Assembly (NCBI GenBank): GCA_047967505.1
Contig: CM106541.1
DNA length: 64,000 nt
Source: Dipteris shenzhenensis
Lineage: Eukaryota > Polypodiophyta > Polypodiopsida > Gleicheniales
Reading direction: 5' to 3' (one strand)
The notes under the pieces were generated by a model. It saw nothing but the letters and a program-made list of their open reading frames with translations, ran no database searches and was not told where the DNA came from. The translations under genes and the position numbers were made by a program. The first letter of the stretch is position 1; each line of letters starts with the position of its first letter. Shown piece by piece: positions 1 through 11,270 of this stretch.

Positions 1-211
1 CTCTCTCTCTCTCTCTCTCTCTCTCTCCCCCTCTGTCCACTCTCTGTTTCACTCTCTCTCACTCACTCTCTCCCTCCCTCTCCCTCCCTCTCCCTACCTC
101 TCTCTCTCTCTCCCCCCCTCTCCCTCCCTCTCCCTGCCTCTCTCCCGCTCTCTCTCTGCCTCTCTCTCCCCCCCCGCTCTCTCTCTCTCTCTCTCTCTCT
201 CTCACAAGGGA

Positions 212-242
<31 letters not shown>
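1..242. repeat. CT/GA simple-sequence tract
   Basis: This is an almost pure pyrimidine tract (CT dinucleotides mixed with CCCT blocks) to about 203, followed by a purine tract of GA dinucleotides from about 215. Together they can fold back on each other. Apparent reading frames inside it are repeat artefacts. Confidence 0.9.
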
Positions 243-246
<4 letters not shown>

Positions 247-280
247 AGATGGAGAATTGGCCTGCAAACAAGTGCTATGG
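215..280 (+). other. Partial duplicate of the PNGase A-like gene start
   Basis: The GA tract, an ATG at 243 and the next ~35 bases repeat the sequence at 1680-1741, where the PNGase A-like gene begins. There is one substitution (GCAAAC here, GTAAAC there). Identity ends abruptly after GCTATGG, and this copy carries no further coding sequence. It is a fragment, not a gene. The two copies flank a LINE relic, so the duplication may record an insertion or an unequal exchange. Confidence 0.75.
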
Positions 281-408
281 GTTTGAAAGGATTTTAGTTC
301 AATTGAAAGAGAGAAAAGAAGGATGTCGAGAGGTTTTGCCTTATATCTGCAGATTTGCCTAGTTAGTTTCAAGAAGAAAAGAAATAATAATACTTCCCAA
401 TGATGCAA

Positions 409-1000
409 GACAACTTCTCTTTCCTGAGTATCAATTTCCAGGGTTTAACAAATGACCTCAAACCTGCTATTTTAAAAAGATGGCTAGCATCAAAATGCCT
501 TAGACCGGATTTTATAGCCTTACAAGAGGTTAAGGTATCAGGGGCTAAGCTTCGCTCTGGTAGCTCAGTCAAATAAATGACAAGAGACAGTGGTATTGCA
601 CCAACCATGAAGAAGGGAGAGGCAGAGCAGTTCTGGGGATAGCAGCACATGCCCTCTACCCATTTTTGAAACTTTCGAGATAGGAGTTGACTTTTGCCAT
701 CCTCAGTTGAATTGTCAATTTTTTTCTATCAATGCCCCTAACGCCGCAAGGGAAAGGGCTCTTCTTTGGGACGGCAAGGTCCTGCAAAACAATACTATTC
801 TTCTAGGTGGCTTTAATATGGTAGAATCTCGCTGAGACATATGGAACAAAATAGGAAACACTATACGGGGTAGTTAATTGTCTTTGTGGAATGCTCTCAA
901 AGATTCCGCTGTGCTTATAGACACTTCCTTCACCTGGACCAACAACCAATCTAGCCTTCTCCATAAGAAAGAAAGGATAGATACGAAATGATGAACCTAT
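409..1000 (+). pseudogene. LINE (non-LTR) endonuclease fragment
   Basis: The frame from about 409 reads like the start of a plant LINE ORF2 apurinic/apyrimidinic endonuclease. It includes a SINFQGL-type first strand and a DFIALQEVK motif with the catalytic glutamate. Further on, in other frames, come NAPNAARERALLWD, LGGFNMVES (family GGDFN with the aspartate lost) and FTWTNNQSS followed by a degraded RIDR motif. Stops and frameshifts separate the blocks and no reverse transcriptase follows. It is a 5'-part relic of an L1-like element. Confidence 0.75.
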
Positions 1001-1653
1001 AATAATTCCAAGAATGAATGGTTGGGTAGTTCTTTAAAGTGAGACCCAAAAAGTCCTACTTGGTTGCTTCCCATGGGTTGGTGCTTTGAAAGGTGGAGGA
1101 TGTGCTTTGGTGTGGTGAGGTCACCATGGAATGGCTTTGTTTTGCGTTCCTTGAGTTCATTCCTTGAGTTCACTCCTCTTAACTGTGGCCCTTGATTGCA
1201 TGGTTTTCATGGAGCAAGTAAGATTCTACAATGAGTGCCTTTCATATGAGGAGGTTCTTCTCTTAGAGTTCCACATTGTCATCAAGCACTTGAAGTTGCT
1301 TACTAAATTGATGGGCAAGGCCACACAATTACGGGGTGACGGTTCTCTAGGGCCTTTGTATTTGGGTGAAGTATAGGTCCGCTCTCGAATGTCCAAGAGA
1401 TGACTCGAGGCTAATTGCTGATCGGGGTAAGGATGTTGTGGTGGTTCCAAGAAGGCCATTGGTTTTAATCTTTATCACACTGCAGTATGCCACGTGTTCC
1501 AAAGCCCAGATAGGTGGAGGCGGAGGCGAAAACAAGGGAGCACCAAAAAAAGGGAGTTTATTTGGGGTCCTACATGGAAAATCTACATTGCTTTCGTTCT
1601 GAACGAAAGGAGCTATGGACGAAGCTTTGCACTGCAAAAAGTGGAGGTCTTCA
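1000..1653. other. Upstream region of the PNGase A-like gene
   Basis: No gene is supported here. An open frame begins at a GTG at 1514 and is in frame with the downstream gene, but it runs through the GT/GA repeat and has no signal-peptide character, so it is treated as leader. No convincing TATA box was identified. Confidence 0.4.
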
Positions 1654-1654
1654 T

Positions 1655-1702
<48 letters not shown>
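1654..1702 (+). repeat. (GT)n(GA)n compound microsatellite in the leader
   Basis: About 11 GT repeats are followed by about 14 GA repeats that end exactly at the ATG at 1703. GA/CT tracts are common in plant 5' untranslated regions. Similar GT/GA or CA/GA compounds occur at 12177-12237 and 9843-9914. Confidence 0.85.
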
Positions 1703-1706
<4 letters not shown>

Positions 1707-3526
1707 AGATGGAGAATTGGCCTGTAAACAAGTGCTATGGCTTGTGTTGCATGCTGTTGGTGGTGGCTTTGAGCTCCTTGCATGCAGGAGGAGCAGCAAG
1801 AGAAGAAGCACTCAACATTCTAGCTGCAAAGCAACGATATGGAGTAGTGGCTATGGCAGAGGAAGACGAAGAGGAAGCATCTCCTGCTTTATCTCCTTCT
1901 TCTTCACCTTCTTACACAGAAGCAGCTATGGCGCCTCATCCCCAGACCTTCTTCGAGGTCTCCCTCCCCCTTCACCCCCCTCCCCCTCCCCCTTGCTCCT
2001 CCCTCCTCCTCCTCCATCACTCCTTCGCCAACACCTTCTCCCCCTCCATCGCCAACTACACTCCCCCTTCCCCCTCCCTTTGCTCCCCCTCCTCCTGGAA
2101 TCGCGTCGTCCTCACTTGGTCTGGCTCCTCCATCGGTCGCCAATTCGACCGCATCGCTGCCATCTGGCTCGGTGGCGTCGAGCTCCTCCGAACCTGCACC
2201 GCTGAGCCTACCAAACGTGGCATCTTCTGGGAAATCAAGAAGGATGTCACCCCTTACTCTTCCCTCCTCCGAGAGCCCCAGCTCGTTGCCCTCGAGCTCG
2301 GCAATGTCGTCGATAGCACCTACACTGGTATCTTCCATATCACCCTCACCCTCGACTTCTTCTCCACCTCTTCCTCCCTCTCCGGCCACCCCCCTGCAGA
2401 TCTCATCGTCCCCATCTCTTCCCCTTCCCCCTCCCCCCAAGGTTTCTGGTTCAAAATCTCCAGTGAGAATGACACTGCCTCCAAGTCGTTTCGCCTTCCC
2501 ACCGATCTCTACAAAGCAACGCTCGAGATTTACTTGTCTTTTCACGGGGCAGACGAGTTTTGGTATACCAATCCCCCCAACGACTACATCAACGACAACA
2601 ACTTGACGGGTGTACCGGGAAACGGGCCCTTCCGAGAGGTGCAGGCTTTCCTGGACGACAAGCTGGTCGCTGCTGTTTGGCCCTTCCCTGTCGTATATAC
2701 GGGAGGCATCATCCCTCTTTTCTGGCGTCCTGCTGCAGCCATCGGAGCATTCGATCTACCCACGTATGAGTTTGACGTCACTCCCTTTGTGGGCTCTCTT
2801 GTGGACGGGAGTGAACACACCATTAGCTTCAAGGTCAAGGATGCCATAGGCATCTGGTTAATAGATGCAAATCTTCACCTCTGGCGGGATGTCAAGAGCA
2901 AGCAGACCAGTGGTGGACTGCTCACATATAACGCCCCTACGTATTCTCCCATGTCGAGATCGCATTTTACAGGCTTGGATGGGACTGTTCATACCACAGC
3001 AACCCGATCCTTTTCGTATTCGGGCTATGTGGTTTGTTCCATGGGCAATGTCACCGTTTCCTCGACCTATTCTTTGGCTTATGCCAATGTTCTCGGTTTT
3101 GAGAACAACACTGCCTTACAGACAGTCACTCAAGCTATTCGCACAAAAGGCAAGGTCCTTATTAAAACGCCAGCAAAAGTTTTGTTCGTGCGTGAAGCTA
3201 ATTCCTCTTTCCCTTTCGAGCTCCAGTGTTTCCAATATTCAGGGATCAATAACTCTCTCAATATCAATTGCAACCTCAGTCATTCATTCGATGAAGAGAT
3301 TTCAACTGACTCTGTTACTGGACGTGCGTATAGCTCTCTCAAGAACAAGCAGCAATCTCAAGGTGAAATTACTATCATAGACAACTTGGTTACAGCGGGA
3401 ATAGGGGCTTTACAGCAACAATATAGATTTCAGGGTGGCCACGGTTGTTATAAAAGGATCCTCAGCACTAAAAACTACACAATTCTCCACGACTCCTCGA
3501 CTAGAGAATGTACATCTATTGGTTGA
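1703..3526 (+). CDS. Peptide-N4-(N-acetyl-beta-glucosaminyl)asparagine amidase A-like protein
   Basis: An uninterrupted 607-codon gene. Members of this family (PNGase A, Pfam PF12222) cleave N-glycans from glycopeptides in the secretory or vacuolar/apoplastic system. Residues 1-32 look like a signal peptide: a short basic start, then a CCMLLVVALSSLHAGG hydrophobic core. A Pro/Ser-rich stretch follows. The family core starts near residue 83 (FFEVSLPL). It continues through VVLTW at 135-139 and the conserved block GRQFDRIAAIWLGGVELLR at 145-163, then TCTAEPT, and a KDVTPYSSLL block at about 180-189. Many NxS/NxT sequons are present downstream. The ATG at 1703 is preferred because it gives a secretion signal and follows the GA tract. 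A single exon is, as far as I recall, usual in the family. The protein ends soon after the last cysteines (CYKR, ECTSIG), which matches the usual end. No lesion was seen, so it may be functional. Confidence 0.9.
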
Positions 3527-3714
3527 TATGGATGCGTATCCCTTTTGTGGGATGGTGCATTACGAGGGGGCAAAGTGGTTGCGAAGCCCATTTCCCAAGT
3601 CATTGTGATTCGATTTACCCCGTTTGACAAGAACATTCCTTCTTATGCTTTTCATAAGATCTCCAAGCTGTGTTACAACTTGTCAAGGCAACGGTTTGAC
3701 ATTCTAACAAGGTG
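3527..3714 (+). other. Open in-frame tail after the PNGase stop
   Basis: After the TGA at 3524-3526 the same frame stays open for 62 codons to a second TGA at 3712-3714. The predicted extension includes SQVIVIRFTPFDKN. I do not recognise it as part of the amidase family. It may be 3' untranslated sequence that is open by chance. Confidence 0.3.
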
Positions 3715-4795
3715 ACAATTAGAGGAGGCTGAATAAGAATTGCATGCCGTGTGTGTTGCTCGCAGGATTGCAGTTTGATGCTATGTAGGCGGGCTTGTTA
3801 AATCTAGGTTCTCAGCCACAACTTGGATCTCCTGTATACTCAAAGTACTGAGCTCTTATTTCTTCAACTTCTACCATGCGACTTATTACTTGCAATCAAA
3901 GACCCTAGCATCCACGCATAAAGCTTAGATATCTGGGAAAGCTGGACTTCCGGGCGATGGGAATATGCAGTACTCTATCCTTCCGTCAGAAAATATTGTA
4001 GGGAACGGTAGCGACAGATAGCCACTATCAAGTCTATTAAAGGAGACACGGCTAGAGCCCTGCCGCACCTGGTAAGGACTCTGTGATTGCTGTGAGCTTC
4101 TACCAAACGTTTAAAAATTCGAAAGCGAGATTGCCCAGCTTTAGATCTCCATAGATATCTACGTAATTTTGTTTTTCTTTGGTTGTTTTTTTGCCTTCCG
4201 GCCTTGGGAATGGTTGTTCAATTTTGGAATCATAGAGTCATAGCCAAATTCATCTCCACTTCTCTATTTCTCTATTACTATTAAAGGAACCTCTTCTTTG
4301 CATAGGCAAAGATGCACGACCATCCTCAACCACTCCCCATCTGAAGGTGGATCTTTGATTCTTAAATTGCTAATCAATTTACCTTGCATACTTGGATTGG
4401 ATTTTGAAATTTTGGCTAAGTCTTAACCCATGGCTCTGAGACCTTCCATCTCCTCTTTCCTCCCAAAGGTGACCTTCCATCTGCTCCATTCCATTGACCT
4501 TTTATCTTCTCCTTGCCCCTAAAGCTGCCTCTTGTCTTTCCACCTCCTCCCCCCTCCAAGCCTCCATCGAAGAGCTCCTTCTTTGTGACATGTGGCAGGC
4601 TCTTCTCCTCCAAGCTACCATGTGTACTCTCTTTTATTTTTGGGTGTCCGTGGTTAATAGGTTAAAGATATGAGTAACATGAACCGTCCATGACGGGTTA
4701 GAGACCCGCTCCACTTGGTCTCAAGGTTGGGATTGTTGGATAAGCCTTGTCATGGCTTGCACTTGAAGAAAATGTATTTTGTAGCATTGCACACA

Positions 4796-4797
<2 letters not shown>
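3715..4797. other. Intergenic, no gene seen
   Basis: No supported coding sequence. The only recognisable structure is the first copy of a dispersed repeat at about 4075-4268, listed separately. Confidence 0.5.
4075..4268 (+). repeat. Dispersed repeat, copy 1 (second copy at 6883-7125)
   Basis: Shared blocks are GTGAGCTTCTACCAAAC, AGATCTCCATA, CGTAATTTTGTT, GGCCTTGGGAATGG and TTCATCTCCACTTCTCT, in the same order and orientation in both places. Small indels separate them. No coding content or terminal structure was recognised. Confidence 0.65.

Positions 4798-4851
<54 letters not shown>
4798..4851 (+). repeat. (CT)n microsatellite
   Basis: An uninterrupted run of about 26 CT dinucleotides. 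Confidence 0.95.
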
Positions 4852-4854
<3 letters not shown>

Positions 4855-4869
4855 CTCTCAATGGGTAGA

Positions 4870-5528
4870 TTCTTGTTTGCTTTAGTAGACAAAGAACCAA
4901 TAAAGACAAAGTCATGGTATGATATACGATGCAAAACTCTTTTCAGCAACCTCCCACGCATACTCGATGGACTTCAAGGGCTCTATTTCTAGAGTAACAG
5001 ACTAATGGTGATAGAGGGGGGATATCTTTATGACTGAGAAAATGTGGTTTAGCCCTAACATAGTCTCATCTCTACTTGAATTAGCTCTGCGAAGCCATTT
5101 AATAGAAGCTTGGTATGATGAACAAAGTGTGGTGGCTTGCTCTTTAAGCCTTTTGAATATAGTTGTCCCCTTGGATTCCTTTTGTAATATCAAACACTAC
5201 ATGATCAAGGCTCATAATCACATGATGAAAAAGCTACCCTTATTGAGGTGCTCAAGGGAATTTGGAGTACTGTCCTTAGGCAACAATGATAATTGAAGAA
5301 GTGGATAAACACTTATTTCTCTTTCTCATATACCCCCCCTCCCTTCCCCCTTGGTGTGTATTTGTGTGTGTGTCCCCCCCACTCTTTCTAATATTGTGCT
5401 TCCCTTCCTCCTCGATTCCCCCCAAGAAAAAAACCCTGTCTTCCCCCTCGAGCAATGTGTGCATTGTACCTATTTGGTTGTTCGTGCCCCTTATCCCTAG
5501 GTTTTTGTGTGTACGTGTACATGCATGC

Positions 5529-5559
<31 letters not shown>

Positions 5560-6870
5560 ATATACATGTGTATATTATGTGATATATTTATATAAAGTAC
5601 GTATGTATGTGCACACACACATAACAGATGACTCAATGGTGACTACTAATTCTGAGTCCTAATGCATCTAAGTGTGTGGAATCTCTCTCTCTCTCTCTGT
5701 CTCTCTCTCTCAGTGAGTGGATTCTTGCTATGATTCAGTAGACAATGAATCGATGAGGGAAAAATCCCAACATGCAAATCTCTTTTCAACGAACAAATGG
5801 GGAATGTAGAGCTCTATGACCTTGGGAAACTACTTGGCCCTAACATAGCTTCATCTCTACTTGAAGGAGCTCTTCAAAGCCATTCAATAAGAGCTTAGTA
5901 CATGAACAAAGTATGCTAGCTTGCTCTTGCTAGAAATAATTTAATGGGTGATGTAACAATTTCCTTAGTTAGTTACTTAGCTCTACAACATATTGATCTA
6001 TGCATGCATCATCTCTCTAGCAACATCCCATCTTAGCTCAACATGCTGAATAGTCTGGCATGAGTTTCCTTGTCAAACAACAAATTTATGGGTAGTGCCC
6101 AACAACTTTGACAAATAGGATGCCTTTGCAATATCTCAATTTTAGCTCCAATAAAGTTATCAATAGTCTTCAGTAGACAATGAACAGATGATGGCAAAGT
6201 CCAAACTCTTTTCAACAAACTAATAGGGGATATCTCTATGACCTTGGGAAACTGCTTGTCCTTAACACAGCTTTATCTCTACTTGAAGCAGCTCTTCAAA
6301 GCCATTCAATAGGAGCTTGATCTGTGAACAAAGTATGGCGGCTTGCTCTTGCTAGAAATAATTTAATGGGTGATGTAACAACTGCCTTAGTTAGTTACTT
6401 AGCTCTACAACATATTGATCTCCACATGCATCATTTCTCTAGCAACATCCCATCTTAGCTCAACATGATGAATAGTCTGGCATGAGTTTCCTTGTCAAAC
6501 AACAAATTTATGTCTAGTGCCCAACAACTTTGACAAATAGGATGGGTTTGCAATACCTCAATTTGAGCTCCAATAGAGTCATCAATAGCCTTCAAGTTCT
6601 CTATGAATTTACAAACCACAACTTCATCTCTACTTGAAGCAGCTCTTCAAAACCATTCAATAGGAGCTTGGTATATGAACAAAGTATGGTGGCTTTCTTT
6701 TTCTAGAAATAATCTCATGGGTGATGTAACAACTACCTCGGATAGTTTCTTAGATCTACAACATATTAATCTATGCATGCATCATCTCTCTAGAAACATC
6801 CTATCTTAGCTCAACATGCTAAATAGTCTAGCATGAGTTTCGTTTTCAACATGCTGAATAGTCTGGCATG
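4870..6870 (+). repeat. Four diverged copies of a ~430-bp repeat
   Basis: Copies begin at about 4870, 5735, 6171 and 6601, and the last is truncated. Landmarks recur in order: GTAGACAATGAA, CTCTTTTCAACAAAC, a block with CCCTAACATAGC and TCATCTCTACTTGAA, AGCCATTCAATAGGAGCTT, GAACAAAGTATGGTGGCTTGC, CTACAACATATTGATCT and ATGCTGAATAGTCTGGCATG. The middle two are adjacent and nearly full length. The first is separated by the GT/CT-rich insert at 5300-5712. No open frame is shared, so this is probably a non-coding or non-autonomous repeat. Confidence 0.7.
5340..5712. repeat. GT and CT microsatellites in a C-rich stretch
   Basis: A (GT)n run lies at about 5531-5559, with TATACATGTGTATAT-like sequence after it. 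An interrupted (CT)n run lies at 5683-5712. Short frames here are repeat artefacts. Confidence 0.85.
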
Positions 6871-6882
6871 AGGCAAGAACTC

Positions 6883-7125
6883 TACGACTTCTGTGAGCTT
6901 CTACCAAACATTTAAACATTCAAAAGCTTATGCAAGAGACACTCTAGGCCTCAGGTTCTATGTCAATTATGCATGCAAGATAGCCAGCTTTGCCTAGTTT
7001 CAGATCTCCATAAATATCTTCGTAATTTTGTTCCTTCTTTGGTTTTTTTTTTTGGCTTCCATTATGGGCCTTGGGAATGGTGTTCAGTTTTGGAGTCATA
7101 TCTAAATTCATCTCCACTTCTCTCT
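6883..7125 (+). repeat. Dispersed repeat, copy 2 (first copy at 4075-4268)
   Basis: Carries the same ordered landmarks as 4075-4268 plus an extra segment of about 45 bp after the first block. It directly abuts the LINE relic at 7130. Confidence 0.65.
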
Positions 7126-7129
7126 TCTT

Positions 7130-7640
7130 TTTATTAGAAAATAAAATTGTATTAATAATGGTGAAGTAAAAATAAGAAAAAGGTAGGGAGGCTCATTACA
7201 AAGCTACCCTTAAAACCAAGTAAGCAGCTGTAAAATCAACATTGCACTATCCTCACAATGTATTCAGAACACTAATTTAAGATTATCCCTACATATCCAA
7301 ACATGGTGTAAAATCATAAACATAAATGGGCTTTTTGAAGCTAGTTTTGAATAAATTTCCACACAGGCCTAACTTTGGAACAATCCCAAAGTAGGTGAAA
7401 ATGAGATTTGATAGCAGTGCCATAAAGAGCACAAAAAGGGGAGATCTGTTGCCATTTGGCAATGCGATCTTGTGTAGGTTATTTACCAACCACAACTCGC
7501 CATGGTAAAAACTTTTGCCTAGCTAAAGGTGTGGTTGTCCACACCCTTCGAATCCTCATATCCCACACTTCCACCCTGTCTCTAGGAGAAACCATTTGCC
7601 ATGCTGCTTTAACAAGATATTGTTGCTTTAACAAGATATG
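7130..7640 (-). pseudogene. LINE reverse transcriptase zinc-binding (zf-RVT) region
   Basis: Reading the minus strand from about 7625, one frame gives a typical zf-RVT end of a plant LINE ORF2. It has VWTTTPLARQKFLPWRVVVGK, a stop (TAA at a position that usually encodes Leu/Gln), then PTQDRIAKWQQIS, a CALYG remnant of the CxxC pair, and HFHLLWDCSKVRPVWKF. The HLLWDC...VW pattern is the family hallmark. It is a 3' relic with stops. It lies on the strand opposite to the endonuclease relic at 409-1000, so it belongs to a different insertion. Confidence 0.8.
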
Positions 7641-8244
7641 GAATCATGCACAGACCAACACCTTTGAAGTCCTTGGTGGTGAGGTACTAGAGATCTTTGT
7701 GACTCCCTACTTTCGAGAACTACTTCAATATAGTAGTTGAAGAAGTTTTTTTTGTTTGTTGTTCTTTTTACCAATCGACTGGTGTCCTTGGAAAGATGTC
7801 CAACATCCATCACCTTTTCTCTTACAAGCTACTGAGCCATCGCCGATTCTCTATAGTCGCCACTTGCATAGGACCTACAGTTGCACTTCTCTATTTTGTT
7901 GAGGCTAGAATTGAATTTCGCTTCTCCTACTAGAAATCAACTGAGAGGGTTTGTTGAAGGCTAGTTATAGAAAGACACCGTTTCCAAAGGAGTTGTTGTA
8001 TATGCTATTTGTAGCATTTATCATCTGAATTTGGATAAAGGCCTAGTTGTAAAATTCTCGAGCCTACAATGGGTCTTTCTTTTCTTTTCATGTTGCCGTT
8101 CATCAAAATTATTAGAGAAGTAGCTAAGAGATCTTATCATTCAAATTATTGAAGGTTGCTTTCTCCTTGTTTTTCTTTCATATATGCTATTTTGCATTGC
8201 TGGATAAAGGGACATAGCTTCGTGGTTCTTAGAAGAATGACATC
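7640..8244. other. Intergenic, no gene seen
   Basis: No coding sequence, repeat or RNA gene could be supported in this stretch. Confidence 0.4.
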
Positions 8245-9287
8245 CATTAGGGGAATTTGGGACTCAAAAAGGGCCTCTTGCATTCGGCCCTTAATTTTGG
8301 AGATTAGGGGTTTGGCTAATAGGAAGCTAGGGCATTAAAAGAATGGAGGTTTTTAAAACTCTTTTGATTGGTGGGATGACTGACATTACCTCTGTCATTA
8401 TTGATATTACCTTTGTCATGATTGACATTACCTCCGTCATGACTAACATTACCTATGTTCACTTTGGTAAAGGCTTTGAAAAGGAATCTTGGCCATTGGA
8501 TCATCCAAAGACATCAAGGGTGGAGGCTTGACAAGAATGCAAGTTAATCCTAACCCTCAAAAGTGTGGTATGTGGCACTCCCTTCTTAGATCTTGGTCTA
8601 TCCCTATCCCATACATAGGATTATTCTAGAGATCCAACGGTTTATATGCATGGCCTGCTATTCGTGGTTCCTACATATTAATGCATAGGTTGGCTATTGA
8701 TAAAGGCCCTTGGATGTAGATACATCCTATAGCTAGAAAAGGATGCACAACATGAGTCCTTAGATGAAGATCTATGATCCAAGGGTGAGGAAGAGGTGCT
8801 TCGCATCCACCCTTGGATGGGTTGGAGATCGAAGGGTGGATATGTGGTGCTGTGTGTGAGCCATACGATCAAGATGCCTTCATTTGATTTCGCACTAAGT
8901 GGAGTGGCGCCTGGCAACTAATTAAATGGGACCATGGGAGCCCTTAGATGGAGGATTTGATCCAAGGGTATATATTAGGTGCATCACGTGTGCCGTTGCA
9001 TGGAGATTGCATCTAAAGATGGAGAAGAGGCGCTTCATTCTCACCTTTAAATGGACTGGGATGATCCAATGGATCACAAGCCCTATTATTTTTGTACCAT
9101 TGGATCAAACACAAACTCATCTGCACCATCCAATTGAATATGACACGTTACACCCCTCTTTAATAATTGGAAAATTCCCCCCTTAATTGCCTCTTACCAT
9201 GCCTTGTTCACTTCAAGATTAGGAGCTGCCATTTTTTCTTAATCAGATCCTTATGAGGCCCTTTTTGAGTCCAAGCTTCCCCTAATG
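8245..9287. mobile_element. 1.04-kb segment bounded by 33-bp inverted repeats
   Basis: The left end at 8245-8277 begins CATTAGGGGAA and runs to AAAAAGGGCCTC. The reverse complement of 9255-9287 reads the same with three mismatches. No transposase is encoded. The interior has a 21-bp tandem repeat and several diverged copies of a motif around GATCCAAGGGTG. A target-site duplication is not clear. It could be an old non-autonomous DNA transposon. Confidence 0.45.
8382..8457 (+). repeat. 21-bp tandem repeat, about 3.6 units
   Basis: The unit is close to GACATTACCTCTGTCATGATT and is repeated with two to four substitutions per copy. It lies inside the inverted-repeat-bounded segment. Confidence 0.8.
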
Positions 9288-9842
9288 CATATTTTCTCAT
9301 GTATAGATTTGGAACATCAACTCAAACAACAATGCATTCCAACGAGTTGTTTTGTGCATGATTCCTTGGTGACCATCCATTTTTTCTTGGTTGTAATCTT
9401 TTGTTTTGGCTAAGTTCTAAAGAGCCTCTCATTATGATTGGCTTATTTCAGCCAATTTGCTTACCTTCTTGGCATACAAAAAGGGGATGGTTTTTTGTGC
9501 CTTGCTCTTGGCGTGGAAAAAATTCATTTGGACTCTCTCGATAATCAAGAGTTTATTGATATGTATTTTGGGTAGAATCTCTAATCCTACGAGTGCAAAG
9601 AAAGATACGAGCTCATGCTTTTGTTTTGCTTCATTTAGGTGGTAGATTTGTGTATCGTTTTGGCAATGCATCAATAGCAATATAGTTATGGGAGTATTTG
9701 GAGAAATAACATTTTATTTTGACTTTTCTAGAGGAAAGAGAAGCATGTATCTATCATTTGTGGCATTGTGTTTTGAACACGTGCTCTATGTATCCATTGT
9801 AGCCTTGCACATGTCAGTTTTGAATGCAACAAGTGAAACACA
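9288..9842. other. Intergenic, no gene seen
   Basis: Short open frames exist on both strands, but none resembles a known protein or shows coding bias. Confidence 0.4.
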
Positions 9843-9914
9843 AACACACACACGCACGCACACACACACACACACACATACACACACACACACACACATA
9901 GAGAGAGAGAGAGG
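9843..9914 (+). repeat. (CA)n(GA)n compound microsatellite
   Basis: Alternating CA runs interrupted by GCACGCA and ATA, then a GA run. Confidence 0.95.
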
Positions 9915-10053
9915 AGTGCACATGATATAGCTACCTGTACACCATGTTGTATTGAACATTATCATGAATATATACATCGGAACCCCTTAAGGTTAGGGTT
10001 AGGGTTTTCCCCTAATGCTCTTCAAGTATGGTGCAATTTACATCATCCTTAAC

Positions 10054-11270
10054 ACCCCCTCTTAAATTGCACGTCATGGTCTTTGGATCATAGGCGTTGA
10101 TGGTGGCTCTTGACGGGCTTCTGTGTTGATGTTGAGGTCAATGTCGTATAGTTGGCTGTTGCTATGATGCTACATGATGGGTGTTCCTTCCTTGGAGCAT
10201 GTTGGTTAATGGAGAGTCCATCGATGTCTTGTTGGTGCTTGTCCGTGTATCGTGGATTGCCTACATCCTTGCTTGCGCTCTGGAGTTGTAGCTATTGTAG
10301 GGGTCGCCTCTTGCATGCATTGGGAAAAATTAGAGCTCATTTTGGGGCCTTTTAGCCTAGAAGAACAATAGCCCTCCACCAATCAAAGGAGGGCCAATGT
10401 AACATTGGAAATTTTTAAAAAAAGGAGAAAAAAAGAAAGATTGCCAAGTTTGGATTTGATGAGGATACTTGAGCTACTTTATAATTTATTATATCTGACA
10501 TAGGGTGTAGAATTCAGTGTTTTTGACATCATTAGCATGTTAGAAGTGGGCCAAAATCCACGAAATGCCTTTTGAAATGTTGAAAACAGACAATCAAAGT
10601 TCCAAACAAGCCAAAAAGGCTCACAAAACCAACTATGCAAAAGAATGCGATCTGATATGTTGGGTGGTCTTGTTTTTTGGGCCTTTTTGCCCTTTTTTGG
10701 GCCTCAAGTTTGTCATATCATAATAGAAGAACTCCTTCTTCCTCCTCCCTCTTCATCCTCAAAGTTGTCCTTGTTTGGCTTGCCATTGCTAGGCTTGCCC
10801 TTCGCCTTGCCAAGATTGACTTTGTCTTTCACCAGCATGCCTTGTCATCTTCTTTGTTATAAAGTTTCTTTTGAGCCTTCTCTTGCAACAATAAGGGACC
10901 AACCTCCCCAAAAGTCAAAGGTCTATTCCTCTCTCCTATCATCCTATCATCACGGTAGTGATGAAGCCCTTGAAACTCCTTGGTAGAATCCCAAGTACTA
11001 GTAATACCAATTGGCTTGAGGCCACCTTCTGGCCAAGTGATACTAGTAGCTGATCTCTCAGCACCTTCATCTTTGTGAGATGGTCTTGGACCATAAATCC
11101 TTTGTCCAAGATCATATTAAATAATTGATGATTGAAAACTATGATCTAGGATGTGTGTTCTATCTCATACAAATCCTTCAAAGTGGCCCATGCCTCGACC
11201 TACATATTGCATCCTAATATATAAACCAAAACAATTGGTCTCCTACCTCCATGGCACTCCCAATCTCTTG
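10054..11270 (-). pseudogene. Ty1/copia relic: gag segment and 3' LTR junction
   Basis: Read on the minus strand, 11200-10860 gives a copia gag pattern. It starts with a degraded WATLKDLYE-like block (GHFEGFV). Then come FMVQDHLTKMKVLRDQLLVSLGQ and a later TFGEVGPLLLQEKAQKK. The match to the gag (UBN2-type) order is good, but several frames are needed. At 10054-10060 the minus strand reads GAGGGGGTGTTAAGGATG, which looks like a polypurine tract followed by an LTR beginning TGTTAAGG. If so, the LTR extends left from 10054, and most of pol has been lost between about 10060 and 10640. Confidence 0.55.

Noticed and set aside
1514-1702. In-frame 5' extension of the PNGase gene from a GTG
   Set aside because: It would translate the GT/GA microsatellite, has no ATG and hides the signal peptide; the ATG at 1703 is better.
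1904-2545. 213-codon open frame antisense to the PNGase gene
   Set aside because: It is a shadow of the GC- and CT-rich coding strand. Gly/Glu/Asp-rich, with no family features.
9989-10010. GGTTAGGGTTAGGGTTTT, telomere-like
   Set aside because: Only two to three units and not the exact plant TTTAGGG repeat in register; too short for an interstitial telomere claim.
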